64,000 bases of DNA from Rallus limicola (lineage: Eukaryota > Chordata > Aves > Gruiformes > Rallidae). The position numbers and the translations under genes were made by a program. A model generated the notes under the pieces. The model ran no database searches. It was not told where the DNA came from and worked only from the letters and a program-made list of their open reading frames with translations. The first letter of the stretch is position 1. Every line of letters begins with the position of its first letter. Shown here in pieces: positions 50,101 through 62,699 of this stretch. The stretch spans positions 12,962,001 through 13,026,000 of the forward strand of contig JAKCOZ010000016.1 of NCBI GenBank assembly GCA_022605955.1, in the 5' to 3' direction.

Positions 50101-52920
50101 AACAAGGTAGACTTTGTCACATTGTTAATTAATCCTGATGACCGGTTCAACAATCAACCTTCTGTTTGGTGATGGTTGTCTTTGAAGGTTGCTCTTAAGT
50201 CTTTGAAAATGCTAATTGTCAAGCCAACATTTACAGGGGAAGTTGTAAAATGAGAGGTTATTATCTACTGCCCTTGCTCTGATGACAGAGAAAGGTCACA
50301 AAGAATAGATTTCTATTAAAAGCTTCATACATCTTTGTGGATGGTGGCAAGTACAAACAGATTAAAGAGCCAGTATGAAAAAAGGGCATATAACAGACAA
50401 GCACAACTGCGGCTCGGCAGCTTGCTCTTCATCTCACTGGGAAGAGATCCACTCTTCACTTCAAATGATGGGGGATCAGCATTTGAAAACATCACTTTAA
50501 ATTGTCCAGCGGTCAATTAATCTTAACATTAGGGTTGTGTATTATTTCTTATTCAAGTTTCTTTAACTCCTATGTATCTTTATGCGGTACCACCTGGCTA
50601 AAGGAGTTACTTAACACTTGTTTCCTTTTCCCTCCCATGATTAAATTGTCCATTTTTAGGACTCAGGGGATGTAATACACTGAATTCCTTAAATCTCACC
50701 ATGGATTTGGTTTCAAGACCTTGAACTCATTTTTATGGCTTTTTCTGAATTGTGTTTCTATTTCAGAAAAAACAAATATTAACGTTAAGTAAAAGTTTTA
50801 TTTATAATTCCTACATGGATAATAGCATTTATTTCTTACACACCAAGAACTGGACTCATTTTCATACTCCCCTGGATGTTTATGATCAATGCTATTCTAA
50901 GACCCTTTACACAGCCCAGCAAGCACTTATTTTCATTATGTGATGTCTGCAATTAGGAAGGTGTAATTGTGGCGCTGCATCTTGCCGAGCCGCTGTGCAC
51001 AGAGAACAAACAGCAGTTGTCACGGCCGCTATGGCCAAGACAGCTCTGACTCTTCTGTGCAGCTCAGCTTGTGCAGAGTCCCAGGGCACAGGTACTGCAA
51101 ACAATAACAAGCAGTAAGGAAATTAAGGCATATGATGTATTTGATGCATAATCTGGCTACCTGTGACCAACTGCAGTCAATGCAGAAACTCTAGGCTAAG
51201 CGCACGAAGGGGAATTAACCCATGCCAAGCTGTCTCCAAAGTGTGTGTGACAAAACCAACCCTTACTTCAGCAAGCAAAACTCTGTGCAAGCAGAACCTG
51301 CAGGCAAATGGTTAAGAGGACCACTTTTATCCAACACATGCATCAGTGCCTGATACTGCAACTGCAGGTGTGGTTGTAATGACTATCCATGAAAAGTACA
51401 ACAGCACATATGAATGTAGACCAGAGAAAGAAAATCTGGTCTTTATCCTTCTAAATGTTGACAAGTGTTGAGGACAGAGATACGGTGGCAGAAGGAAAAC
51501 CAGCAAGATTTGACTGGGAATTTAGCAGAGGAGGTAGTCAACTTTCTCTAAACTTGCATTCTAATTAAAGTAATGGACACTAACGCATGCACACAACCAC
51601 ACTCTTGCAAAGCAGTTACTTCTTTGTGAGAAGCTTTGCTCTCAGGACTCAAAGTGAGATTTCTTATTTCATCTTCTCATGTAGAAGGTGGAATTTTATT
51701 CCCAGCCACACCAATTTATCTGGCAGGCAGAAGTCAGAGGTAGGCCTAGTGTCTCTAACTCTTATTTACACAAGGTGCTAATTCAAAAGAAGCCACACGT
51801 GGGTTTTCTCCATACCACAGCTTTGCTCTCTCTGGAATGTTTTTGTGCTCTAGTCAGGCTGTAATCCCGGCGAGGTTAGGTGCGTGATGTCCACTCCTGG
51901 TTTTCCATCATCCCTACAGCACGGGTCCCATTTGTTTAGCTGTGTTTTGATCCCCTAACTCACACCCCAGTGTGCAATGTCCCCGCCACTGAAAAATTCC
52001 TACCCTCTTCTCTCTGGCTCCTAGGAGGTGCCAAAGCAAACAGTTAGCGATCACACCACAAACTTCTGTTAATGTTCCAGGAAAAGAGAGCCAGCAGTTC
52101 CTGCAGGCTATTAGGAAGGCGATGGTGCAAACACGAGGATGCTAAAAGGATTAGCAGAATGTGTATATACCACCTTTCTGGAGGCAAGGAGCTAACAGAG
52201 ATTGAAAAAAAGGACTACAGAGTGAAAACCAGTGGATTCGTGTATTATAACGTGATGCCAGTCACATATCAGTAGTATTTCTGTAGCTACGCATATTGTA
52301 TTGTTAACGGTATTTTTAATTCACATTAAGGGTACACGTTAAGGATTAAGGATCTGCAAAACACACAGCAAAGCTCCTATTGAGTTCGGTGGTCTTAGAA
52401 TGAGCATCATAAGTTTTGGGGTTGTTTTGGGTGCGTTTTTTTCGAGAACACACATGAAACTGCATGGATCCTCCTACATGTCTGTGCTGTGCTATATTCT
52501 CTTTGCATTGCAGGGCTTAATTAGGGGTGTACAATACTAAATATATTCAGGAATCACATTCTCAAAGTGAAGAAATGCTTAATCGTTTAAGCGCAGGATT
52601 TCTTAACAGATTCCTTAATTTCACCTCTTTGAATTTTACACTGAATTTTGTCGGTTTATAAATTTACACTAGAGCATGCAAATAAGCAGGGGAAGGGAAA
52701 AAAAAAAATTAAAAAAATCCCAAACCTTAAAGGCATTTTACCACAGAGACACTGAAAAATAAAGACCATTAGCAAAAAAGTATAATTAAATTAAAATGCC
52801 AGCTTGCCAAAGAAGCTCAGTAAATGGGAAATATATCAAACGGTGATAATACAAATGGGCTATTTCTCAAGGTGTGAGAAAGTCAATGGAATAAACTCTG
52901 ATAATTTGCTGACTTCTTAC
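47153..52920. other. Unique non-coding sequence
   Basis: No gene is recognised. An A/C-rich simple tract is at 49064-49106. At 49767-49804 (+) a 38-base segment follows the strong acceptor-like tttcttttttcctaag and ends at caag|gtaagg; two frames are open but nothing is recognised. The block 50100-50540 is unique sequence with TAATTA and other homeodomain words and could be conserved non-coding DNA. Confidence 0.5.
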
Positions 52921-53050
52921 GCACAAGGCAGAGTAATGACTTAAAAGTAAATTGCACAGTAACAAACACAGCCATATATTATGCACCACAGTTGCTCTTC
53001 ATAGCAGCATCAGTAATTCGGGTATCCTGCTCTAGCATTTTAGCATTAAA

Positions 53051-53058
53051 TATAAAAA
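53051..53058 (+). promoter_or_regulatory. TATA-like box at the CpG-island edge
   Basis: TATAAAAA lies right at the left boundary of the CpG island. On the plus strand it would direct initiation about 25-35 bases downstream, near 53080, at the start of the G+C-rich DNA. Most CpG-island promoters lack a TATA box, and the flanking DNA is A+T-rich, so it may be coincidence. Confidence 0.3.
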
Positions 53059-53059
53059 C

Positions 53060-53890
53060 GTGGGGGTTCGGTGGCTGAGGGGACGGGGCCCGCCGCTAGC
53101 AAACGGCGCTGGGCTCCCCTGTCGCCCCGTCGGTTCACGCTCGGGTCTAAAGGCACCTCTCCAGAAGTCACCCCGGCTCCTCACACGCTGCCGCCCGAGC
53201 CCATCTCCCCGCTGGCTGCCGCGGCCGAGCGGGGCGGCAGCGCTCGGCGCTCCCGGTGCTCGCGGCTCTGCTGCCCCCTGCTGCGGGAGGCGCGGCGGCG
53301 CGGCGCGGCACGGCGGGGGGAGCCCGCCCGGCGCCTCCGGGCGCGGCGGGTGCTGAAGGGGGGACACGGACTCGCCTCGCGCTACGGGGGACGCGCAAGA
53401 GCAAGGAGGCGGCGCGGAGCCGTTCCGAGGGGCGCGGGGCCGTTCAGCCGCGACTGAAACGGCGTCACCCGCGCGGGCGAGCGTGAGGCAAGCGGGGGGA
53501 CAGACCGGCGCCTCTTCCCCGCTTCTAGGGACCAGAACTGGACTGAGAAAAGTTGAAAAAAGTGTTTTTCCGGCCTGTCGTACGGTCTGCCGGGATAGAA
53601 GCGGCTCCCTCGGGACACCTGCACGCAGGACACACCGGCGGAGCGCAGCGCCGAGCCCCGCGCCGAGCCCCGGCCCCCCGGGAGGCCCAGACCCTGCGCG
53701 GCTGCGGGGCCGGGGCCGCCCTCTCCCCTCCCGTTCTGAAATTCGCTGGGCACGGAGGCAGAGAGGGTGGCAAGCAATTTTTCAACAGGAAGCAGTGATC
53801 GCTTTTGCATGTTTTTCGCCCGCGAACCTGCCGCGTATTGTAATGAATTCCACAGTCATTACAGCACGCAGTTAAGCGAGCGGCGCGACA
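53060..53890. promoter_or_regulatory. CpG island, probable promoter
   Basis: From about 53060 the sequence changes abruptly from A+T-rich to strongly G+C-rich, with CpG at or above expectation. By hand count there are about 34 CpGs in 53221-53400. A GC-box word ggggcgg, the binding site of Sp1-type factors, is at 53231-53237. CpG density falls off again by about 53890. In vertebrates, islands of this size and strength usually mark promoters that stay unmethylated in the germ line. Direction is not settled. Several overlapping frames (up to about 140 codons, on both strands) exist because stop codons are rare in G+C-rich DNA. Only the minus-strand frame 53810-53382 begins with an ATG in fair context, and its peptide is not recognisable. 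This is the only island in the window. Confidence 0.85.
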
Positions 53891-53919
53891 CCGTCTCACG
53901 GGCAAACTGGCACCCGAAA

Positions 53920-54320
53920 TGTTAAAAAAAAAGATAAATCTCATTTGACCTTTAAAGGGCTAGAATTTGAGCAGTCAAACGCTTGCTTTCCACCAGCAAG
54001 TATGCACTTTATAAGTATTATCTACCTGATTTTTATCCTGATAGACCATAACAGCTCCTAAAGAGCCCTTATAGATTATTGTGTAAATCCTTCTTTGTTC
54101 GTGGACTATTGACCCAACAGCGCATTATGTCCCTGAAGAAGTCTTGATAGTCCATCATGTTAATCCAGCTGCAAGGTTAGTGCACGAGGTCCAGAAAAAA
54201 ATCTTTACATAATTTTCAATGAAATTAAATAAGAATTTGCCTGTGCAGATAATTATGCTCCATAGTGAAATAATTCAATACCAGAGTTAATGCAGGGTAT
54301 ACTCACATACAGAATATTAG
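53920..54320. promoter_or_regulatory. Candidate regulatory block flanking the CpG island
   Basis: Immediately right of the island the DNA becomes unique and A+T-rich, with clustered short words such as ttatcctgatag and ataattatgctccatag that resemble GATA- and homeodomain-type sites. There is no long open frame and no repeat. Its position next to the island and its texture suggest a proximal enhancer or conserved non-coding element. This is judged by eye only. Confidence 0.22.
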
Positions 54321-57300
54321 ATCCTGTTATGGATTACACACCTTTGTGTTTCTTATTAAAATTAAATTCAGGCTGTGCAATGAGAAGAGTTGGAAGTGCA
54401 TAAAACTATTACCTGAGCTAAGGTAACTACAGAGATTTTATTTTTAAAAAGAGAATTTTAATACAGAATATACTCATTTCAGATACCAGTAAGCAATTTG
54501 GGATATACAACATAGGTATCAGAAGAAACAGAAATCTTACTTGGAATTCAAAATTCTCAGTTCCTCACAGCTTACACCTAAATGCAACACTGTCCTCTAA
54601 ACAGAAGCTATATGTTGTGACAGAACCCAAACACAAAACTTAAAGTGTTTTGTTCTCTGTACTATGTGCAACAGACAGACATCTGACACTTTTTATCTTG
54701 TCACTCAGGGCAGATGCTGCATGACGGATGGCTCTCAGGTGGGGAGAGGACAGCAGAGGCACGAAGCCTGCCAGCAGCTGTGGCTCCAGTTGTCTCAACA
54801 CCAACCAAAACTTCTCCATTGCACACAGAGACTTGCTGAGGCAGGTATTGGGACTACAAAAATTCAACTCTCCAGCCGTGTGTACTTTTCTAACGTATAC
54901 AAGTGCTTATCTTCCTCCCTGAAACTAACAGTGGTAGCTTTAACTTGGCTTTGGAATTATCCAGAAGTAAAATCATTACCACAAGGGAGATGAAATCATG
55001 TTGCCATATTGCCATTTTAATTCCCTGCTCCTTTACACATTTTTCCCAGTCAAAACATGTTCAGTCATTTTTAAACCTCAAAGGATTTTTTTTTTTATAA
55101 CTCAGACATTACATTTGCTGAATTCAAGTTGCACAAGTTACACCGAGGTATAATAAAATAACCTGAATCAAAACATCCGTCACTTTGAGGGAGAATTCTA
55201 CTCAAGCCTAGAGGGTCTAAGAGGGCAAATGCACTGTCAAACTGCTGCATAAAAGATGTACGTAGAAGCCTAATGACTGTCCAGTAACACTGGACAAAGT
55301 ATCCCTGCTAATACTGCAGTATTTAGCTATTGCTCCAAATAAATACAAGGTCATGAGAGTTGTTTTCACCCATAAATACACTGATTGCTAGGGTAAAAGA
55401 AAATAAAAGTGCTATAGGCTCAGAGGGAGATGAGGAAGAAGGGCTGACCCCATCCTTCCTCACCTAATTCATGGCATTACTGTGACAGAACTCTGTTTCC
55501 TCAGGGGACAGGGTACCCCATGAATCTCCCAATACAGGGTGCCCCATATATCCCCCTTACACCAGCCCCTCCAGGCAGAGCAATCCAAGAGCTGTTATCA
55601 GACCGGAACCCAACCAGTTGAGGCAGAAGGGGGGCCCTGAGCACTGGGCACAAGGGGTTCCTCAAAAATTCACTCTTCTCCTTACAAACCAAGAGCTGCT
55701 TCTACATCTCTTCACCCCAGGGATGGCCTTGCACTGCGGACCATGCACTGCAATACCTGCAGATAAGGTACCAGGGCCTGTGTTTCACGTCCCTTGGACC
55801 ATTCACTTCAACAGCCTTTTGAGCAGTACCACAGGCTCTGCCTCTGCAAGCTCTGCTTGCTGTATGTGAGCCTGTGGGTCCGCAGGAAACAGAGCCCTTA
55901 GCCTCACACGGGCAGCACAAGACTCTACGTAAGGCCCAGGTATATTCTCCTTTACTGCCTACAGAAGCAGACCATTAATATTTTACAGATTTCTCATCCT
56001 CTCCGTTTGTGTAATTTATCAATGCCCAACAGGTCCTCTGCCAGCTATACATTAAAACTATTTTCAAAATATTTCATTGTCAGCCCATGGCACCTTCATT
56101 ATTTATTAAGATAAGGGACATGATGAACAGGAACAGTAGGTAGCTTGTTTGCTCAAATGTACTTTATGAATCCTTTGAATGAACAGATCTGCTAGGAATA
56201 TATAGCCCAGAGGTATCAAGAGTCATAGGTATGATTCATGCAAATAATAAAAATATTGTATGCTTGACTTAGTACCAGCATCAGCTGCCTGGAAAGTTCT
56301 GCTCTTAAATGTATACAAGCAGGACCTTTGGACCCCAGGACTTTATTTCAAGTGTACATGACTATAAATCAGGGACATGGTGGTATTTAATATATAGTCT
56401 ATGTTATGGCTTTTTACAGTATGATGAGTAAGCAGCATGAACAGATGAAATGAATCCATGGTTCCTTCTCTATCCATTACCTCAACTCCTCATTAAAAAC
56501 GTCAAGTTCCCCCTTATGCCCCACAAGAGGATTCCTTTAATTTGCCATTCTCTTCTACACTTTTTTAAAAATTACCTTTAAAAATCCCCAAACAGCCAGA
56601 CACTGAAGCACACTCAAAAAAACCTACAGGAATCATTGTTGCCTGATTACAATATTTCTTGTTAGTTTGGAGAATTATAGCACTTTATTGAACATAAAGA
56701 CACACAATCCACAAATAAATGAAGAAAATGATAGATGAACAAGGCCAATTCCCAGCAAAATTCTGAATTGTGGTTGGAAAGCATCAGAAATTCCTTAGAT
56801 GACTCCTTTTGCCCATCTCACTCCCACAGTGCTGCCAAAACCCAGTCAGTAGTTAGCTGAGAGACTATAATAGGGAAAAGCAGCTTTAGGAGAGGAATCT
56901 GGACCTGAACACCCAAGTTTGGAGAAATATACATACCTCTCTCTTTTTCAAGCACACTGAAATATTTGCTAGAATAGGAAAGCAGGACCTGCAGGTACAG
57001 GCCTCCTCAGCCCCAGCCCTAAATGTGTCACATCCAGCCACATAGTAGGCAAACCACCCGTGCAGATCTTGCAAAGAAACACATCTCTGACCTCATAGCA
57101 GATGGTAATATATTACCAAAAAGCCCCATATTCCCCCAAGACTTTTGCTTTCTGCAAGTTGGGATTACAATGCAGATGCAGGCAACCAAATGGCCTTACT
57201 GCATGTCCTTCACCCATAAAAGGCAAACTGCTCCACAGACTCAAGGAGTCTGTAACAACCCTGCTGGAAAATCAGCACCATAGCTTCCCACTCATAATTT

Positions 57301-57599
57301 CTTCAAGAGTTTTAAAGTATAATTCTTCAATTAAAATTTGTCTCAGTTACAGTTATAAAGATTTCCTGTCTATGGATGACTTGTGAACCGTCCGCAAACA
57401 CTTTTTGCACATTTGATTCTTAAGCTGCATAATCAATCGTAGTATAATTTGTTTCCTGGTTGGATTAGCTGATATTATAAATTGTTCTATTACCCCTCTA
57501 AATAAATCCTGTTTTGTGGGGAAGCAGCTTAAATAGAAACCCATACCTGGTAAAAGGAGCAAAGTTGTATTTACAATCAACTCATAAGCAAAATTTTAT
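54321..57599. other. Unique non-coding sequence
   Basis: No gene or transposon is recognised. The open frames at 54664-54993 (+) and 55618-55869 (+) have no domain and overlap antisense frames. No good splice chain from the CpG island could be built. Confidence 0.5.
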
Positions 57600-58020
57600 A
57601 TTTTTTTTCTTTAAAGTAAGCACCTGATAAAATGGGCAATAACTCAATAATGTTTTAAGTGATATTATAATTTATTAATGATTCCTGTAATCATTCACCA
57701 ACTCTAAGCATCTGTATGCAGAGAAAATCACCCCTTTGATAAGGTGAGACAATCACATATACTTATTTTAATCAAGCCAGCTGGTATTTAATTTTGTATA
57801 CATTTCAGTTAAAGGAAATTTAATTTTGTCTCACAAAGATAATTTTAATAGTAAAATGTAATTGTACGTCCATTATATATGACATTCAATTCTATGTTTA
57901 ATAGAGCTTGTCAAATTGAAAATTGCAGTTTAGGACATAATCCTTCATAGGGCCTGTCACATCCACAAATCTGCCATTTCATTTTTATTAAGTTATCCAA
58001 TCATTTCTTAACAGACAGTT
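57600..58020. promoter_or_regulatory. Candidate conserved non-coding element
   Basis: A unique A+T-rich block with a 12-bp direct repeat, atttaattttgt, at 57786-57797 and 57818-57829 (32 bp apart). It also has tgattcctgtaatcattc, an inverted TGATT/AATCA pair, at about 57679-57696. Many TAAT words accompany these. No frame is open for long. The texture is that of a developmental enhancer, but conservation is not visible from a single sequence. Confidence 0.22.
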
Positions 58021-59439
58021 AAGCTCTAGAAAAACTCTGATAAAATTCCAGGAGAAAAGGTGAGTCTGCATTGGTCAGAGTCTACATTCAGAAGAGCTCA
58101 CTTCAGCAGGGGATAAATAAATATGCAGCCTGGAACACGATGATTTTGGGGTCATGAATATTAAACTGTAGAAATATTTACCCTCAAAAGAGTGAAAAAA
58201 TTATCTGCTCTTAAACCACATCCAGCCTCGTAACTTCAATGATTGTGATGCGTTCTGTCATTAACCGAAACAGTAACAATGGACACAAAGAAATAAAGTT
58301 CTCTGATTTCAAAATTATCCTCTGCAGCAGTCCTAGCGACTGAAGGATGATGGAATAAAACAAGACATAGCACATATAAAGGAGATGTTGCAAGGAACAG
58401 CTCAGGGAAGAACTGCTTTAGAAGAAAGTTGAGCAATGACCTCCTTCCTACCTATGAAGCTGCTAGAACATTATGCAGAAGCGAGTTAAGATTTCAGTTC
58501 GGTTTTCCTGCAGTGCTCAGCTGGATTAACATGAAACCAGGACTCAGTATTTAGACTTTGATGTCAACACGTTGTGTCACATGCTTTCAGAAAATTCTCT
58601 GCTGAATAAGGACACAGTAGTGTCTGTGTACATGAAGAATTAAGAACATTATTCGCCATCTGTTCTGTTACTAGTTGTTTTGGGGTTTTTTGGATTTGCT
58701 TGTGTTTGCTTCCTTTCTTTTTACTCCTATACAATCCAGATTTGCATGTTTATAAATTACCACCTGTTTGGATGGGAAAATGAAGACCAGGTTTTTGAGC
58801 CAGGTTCCTAGCTGGCACATACCATACTGCCACTGAAGTCAACAGAACTAGAGGTGCATGTACACTGTGCTGTAATACCCAAATCAATGTTTATCTAACA
58901 GAGAAACCTACCAAAGACCCAGTGCCAAAGACCAAGTATTTCTCTGAGTTGCACTCAAAGCAAAGTCTCAAAAATAACTAAAAAAAGCACCGTTAAACAG
59001 CTTTTATAATTTCTATTTCACCTGTGTAGGTTGGCTGAAGTACCTGCAAGACTGGAGTACAGAGGTAAGGAGAGGAGAAGGTGGTGGCTTTTTTCCTCTC
59101 GTGATGGATGGAAGCCTGACTACAGCAGTGATGTACACTATCTCTGTTGCTGCAGGGGTTAGATCACATTAAAAGAGGAATGTGCAATTGAACTGACAGA
59201 AGGCGAATGATTAGCACTGGACATCAGTCATTTGTTTCAAGGCTGCAGTGTGGTAGGAAACTGGGCACTGGTATTTGTCTGCAGGATTTTGCACTGGTCG
59301 ATAGATCTGTTTTTAGATAATAGAAGTGTTTATGTTGATATAAAATCATGGGTTTTTTTTTTTTCAACAGCAAGAATTATATTCAGAAACAAAAGTCAGA
59401 TTATTTGAAAAGGTAAAAAAACCCAATCAACAGTATCCA
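58021..59439. other. Unique non-coding sequence
   Basis: No gene or transposon is recognised. Poly-T stretches near 59353-59364 are the only simple-sequence feature. Confidence 0.5.
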
Positions 59440-59830
59440 TTTCTGGACCAGTACCTGACTACAAGCACTGGATTATTTCTAAATCATCTTGTGGATTGTC
59501 CACTCTAGCTAACAGCCTCCCAAGGGAGATCACTTCAGACACTTTCCCACAACTGATGTATAACACTGTCAGAAGCTTCTTGCTGATAATCAACCAAAAC
59601 TTTACCTTTTTTAATATCTTCCTGTAACTTCCAGCTATACCCTTGCTTACTGAGCAATTCCTCTCCTGCCTTGGTGTTAACACTTCTCATATACTTGTAG
59701 ATGGTTATCATTCCCTCGCTTTATCACTGCTTAAGCAAGCTCTACACTTTCAGCTTGTTTTATCTTCCATCTTCAACTCAGTTCCCCTTGTCTTCAGGTT
59801 TATGTCAGTACTTAGATACTAAAGGGAAAA
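59440..59830 (-). mobile_element. Ancient CR1-like LINE fragment
   Basis: Read on the minus strand, the segments occur in CR1 order. A decayed stretch near 59698-59780 resembles the region upstream of the ORF2 end. Next come ttgattatcagcaagaagc and cttctgacag, then ccttgggaggctgtt, the eroded equivalent of the LPREVV-coding region. Last comes gatgatttagaaataatccag toward the 3' end. Spacing between these blocks agrees with the clear copy at 19934-20362. The copy carries stops and shifts, lacks a recognisable terminal repeat and is much more diverged than the three young copies. Limits are approximate. Confidence 0.5.
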
Positions 59831-62699
59831 CCTAACATGTTGAGTTTTGTATTCTTGAAGGAAAAAGTGGAAGGGTGTTTGTTAGCGTAATTCTCCATTT
59901 CTAAGCATGCTTTTATTTTGCCTTTATCAAATCTGGGTAAAAAAATAAAACTGACATTTTTTTCTATTTATGACTTGTTCACAAGCAAGAATTTGTTTTA
60001 CTATACAGTTTGCCTCATAATTTGAAATTATGTCAGTTTACATTAAATGATGGATGAAGTTTATGACCATGAGTTGTGTTCAACTGGAGTATTGCATATC
60101 TTATAGTACGTATATTATTCATATACATGGTCCCTTACACACAGCATTATAGTTATTTGGTCATTATTTTCACAAGAACAGAGTGTAAAAGACTTGAAAG
60201 ACATTACTAGATTAAAGATGCTTAAATCTCTGGATTTCTACTGTAATCTGAGAATTAAAAGTTACTGGGTATATTTCAGCAGACTGTTTTCTACAAGTCT
60301 TGATTACATAGCATCCCTTTGGAAAAGTCAACCATTACTCATAAAAAAAAAACCAAAAGTTATATTAAGATTGATTTTATTTAAGATTTAATGTTATCTG
60401 GAAACACAGACTGCAAATCACTGTAGGTTATAAGGCACAATATGGATATGTTTATATATGTTTATAGGCACAAAATTTGATATGGTTATAGGTTAGGTTA
60501 AGTCTTAAGTTAGACTTCAATAAAGCACATTGTTTCATTGTTGTGAGCAGGATGTGGATGCAAAACCCCAACTGCTGCACACTAAGCTGTGTTTTGTTTA
60601 GATGCTTCAATGACAGTGCTCCAGCCATTAATATTACAGTAGCTGCCATGGAGAAAGGTCCTGAACTGTGAATCCTCAAAAGGGCTCCAGCCAGGCGTTG
60701 GGATGCACAGAGTGCATGAGATGCTCTGGAGGTCTCCAAAGTAATTTTTCACCTGTCCACACAGCACACAGTTCTTGAATTTATCAGTCTGTCCCTCACA
60801 AGCAAAAATGTGGTTAAGGTTCCTGTTTGGACCTGCTCACTGCTGCTCTGGGAAGGCTGTTGTGGTCAGGACTCCTGCAGAGCTCTTCAACAGGTCTCTC
60901 CTATTCCCAGAGCAGGACTTTGGGACCTATCATAATGGGACACTCACACAAAAAGCAGGAAGAGCAGTAACAGGAGCATATGCTTTTGGTGAGCACTATC
61001 TCTGATAGAGGGGCCAGAGAATTAAAGTAACCTTGGAAGCAGCTCCCTGGTTTTAGTGAACTTTGTTGGAGAAAGAGGAATTCAAATTTCCGTGTTTTTA
61101 ATGACATCCAAATCTATCCCTACGCTTCTTATACATATTCATTTGAAATATGCTGTGTATGAATAAAGGATCATGGAAGACAAGAGAGTGTACAGAGCTA
61201 AACCTGAGAAATTCAGACTGAGTTTTTAATATCTTCAGATTGGAAGACTATGATCACATAAAATTCAAATCATCCCATTTAAGCATTTAACGGCAAAGCA
61301 TCTGGTCAACATGATGAAATTCTGTTAAAGTTACTTGGATCAAGGTTACATTTCACATCTGAATGTTAGGGTATGCTACTTCAGCATCCTTGGACATGCT
61401 TGTCTGCAAGCAGTAAATGCTCTAGGTTTTTTTAAAATGCGTTTTGTATAAACAAAAACCATTTTACTTCACCATTCTTCCTTTTTCAGTCATTCTCCTG
61501 AAGAACAGTTCAAATGCACACACTATTAGTCCCTGAAAAGCAAAGGATGCTTTCAAATAACCCAATGGACAGACACACCAATGTAGCTGTATTACAGAAG
61601 TCAACATCACAAAGCTTACAGTGTGAGATAAAAACAATGCAATGAAGTAAAAAGTACTTTTAAGGTATTAATTGATGTGAATAAAAATAATTTGATAGAA
61701 TTTCAGAAGGTAATTGGTAACATTGAGCTGCACTGTTTCTTTCATACATTGGTGTAAAGCAAGTTATGTTGGTATATAGGGCTGCTGCTGGACTAATAAT
61801 ATGAGTCTTACAAAAAGATTGTAAGAAGCATACTGCTTAATAGATCTAGACAACTTTTACCATAAACCCAACAAACTGTAGCGAACCAAACTTTAAAATC
61901 AATGAAGTAAATGCAACTTTTGTAGCACAGAAGCTTATACACACAAGCAGATCTCAGAAGCTTGACTACAGTAATCTACCCTTAATAGGTATTTTGAGAT
62001 TTAAAGTAAAATAGCTTGCTCAAGAGCAGAGTCGGTTTGGAGAGATCATTATAAAATCCCATTATCACTGCTACAAGTTGGACTATTTGTCATCACAGAA
62101 GAGATGACAAGCTCAGAAATACTACATTTGTTATTATCAGATGATAAATGATATTCCATTAAAGCTGCAATATATCATCTGCAAAGCTGCAAAGAAGATA
62201 TCAAACCTATCAGTACTTGACTTATAATTTAATTTTCAAAAGCTGTCAACTAAAATTCCAAAGGCTAAGCATTTTCATTTTTAAAGTTCATCTTATTTAT
62301 TTTCCTCATCTGTTAGTCTAATTTTTTTGATATGGCAAAAATAACTGATTATGTGCAAGGTATAATTCTTTTTCTCTTGATTAAGTAATACATCAGATGT
62401 CACTTACGTATTAAAAATATATGACAAATAATAAAGCAAAAGAGTGGTGATGAACACACCTTATTTGGATGTCTTCTTTTTAAATGCAACAGTAAAGGAT
62501 GGGTCAGTCTAAAAATACTGCGATTATATTTTATTCTAACCAATGTGGAGTCTTAGATTCTAAAATTTACACCTCAGATTTTATTTTATAAGAATAGAAA
62601 ATTAAATATAAATTGATTGAAACGGGTCCTTGGCAAATATTTGTTTAGCATCTAAACAATTTCAATATTATAAAGATATTGGAAAGCAATTTGGGCCAA
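59831..62699. other. Unique non-coding sequence
   Basis: No gene is recognised. The open frames around 60452-61107 overlap in opposite orientation and show no motif. Sequence is A+T-rich throughout. Confidence 0.5.

Noticed and set aside
53060..53944. Several overlapping 76-142-codon proline/arginine/alanine-rich frames in the CpG island
   Set aside because: Stop codons are rare in G+C-rich DNA, the frames occur on both strands and most begin at GTG. They reflect composition rather than a gene.
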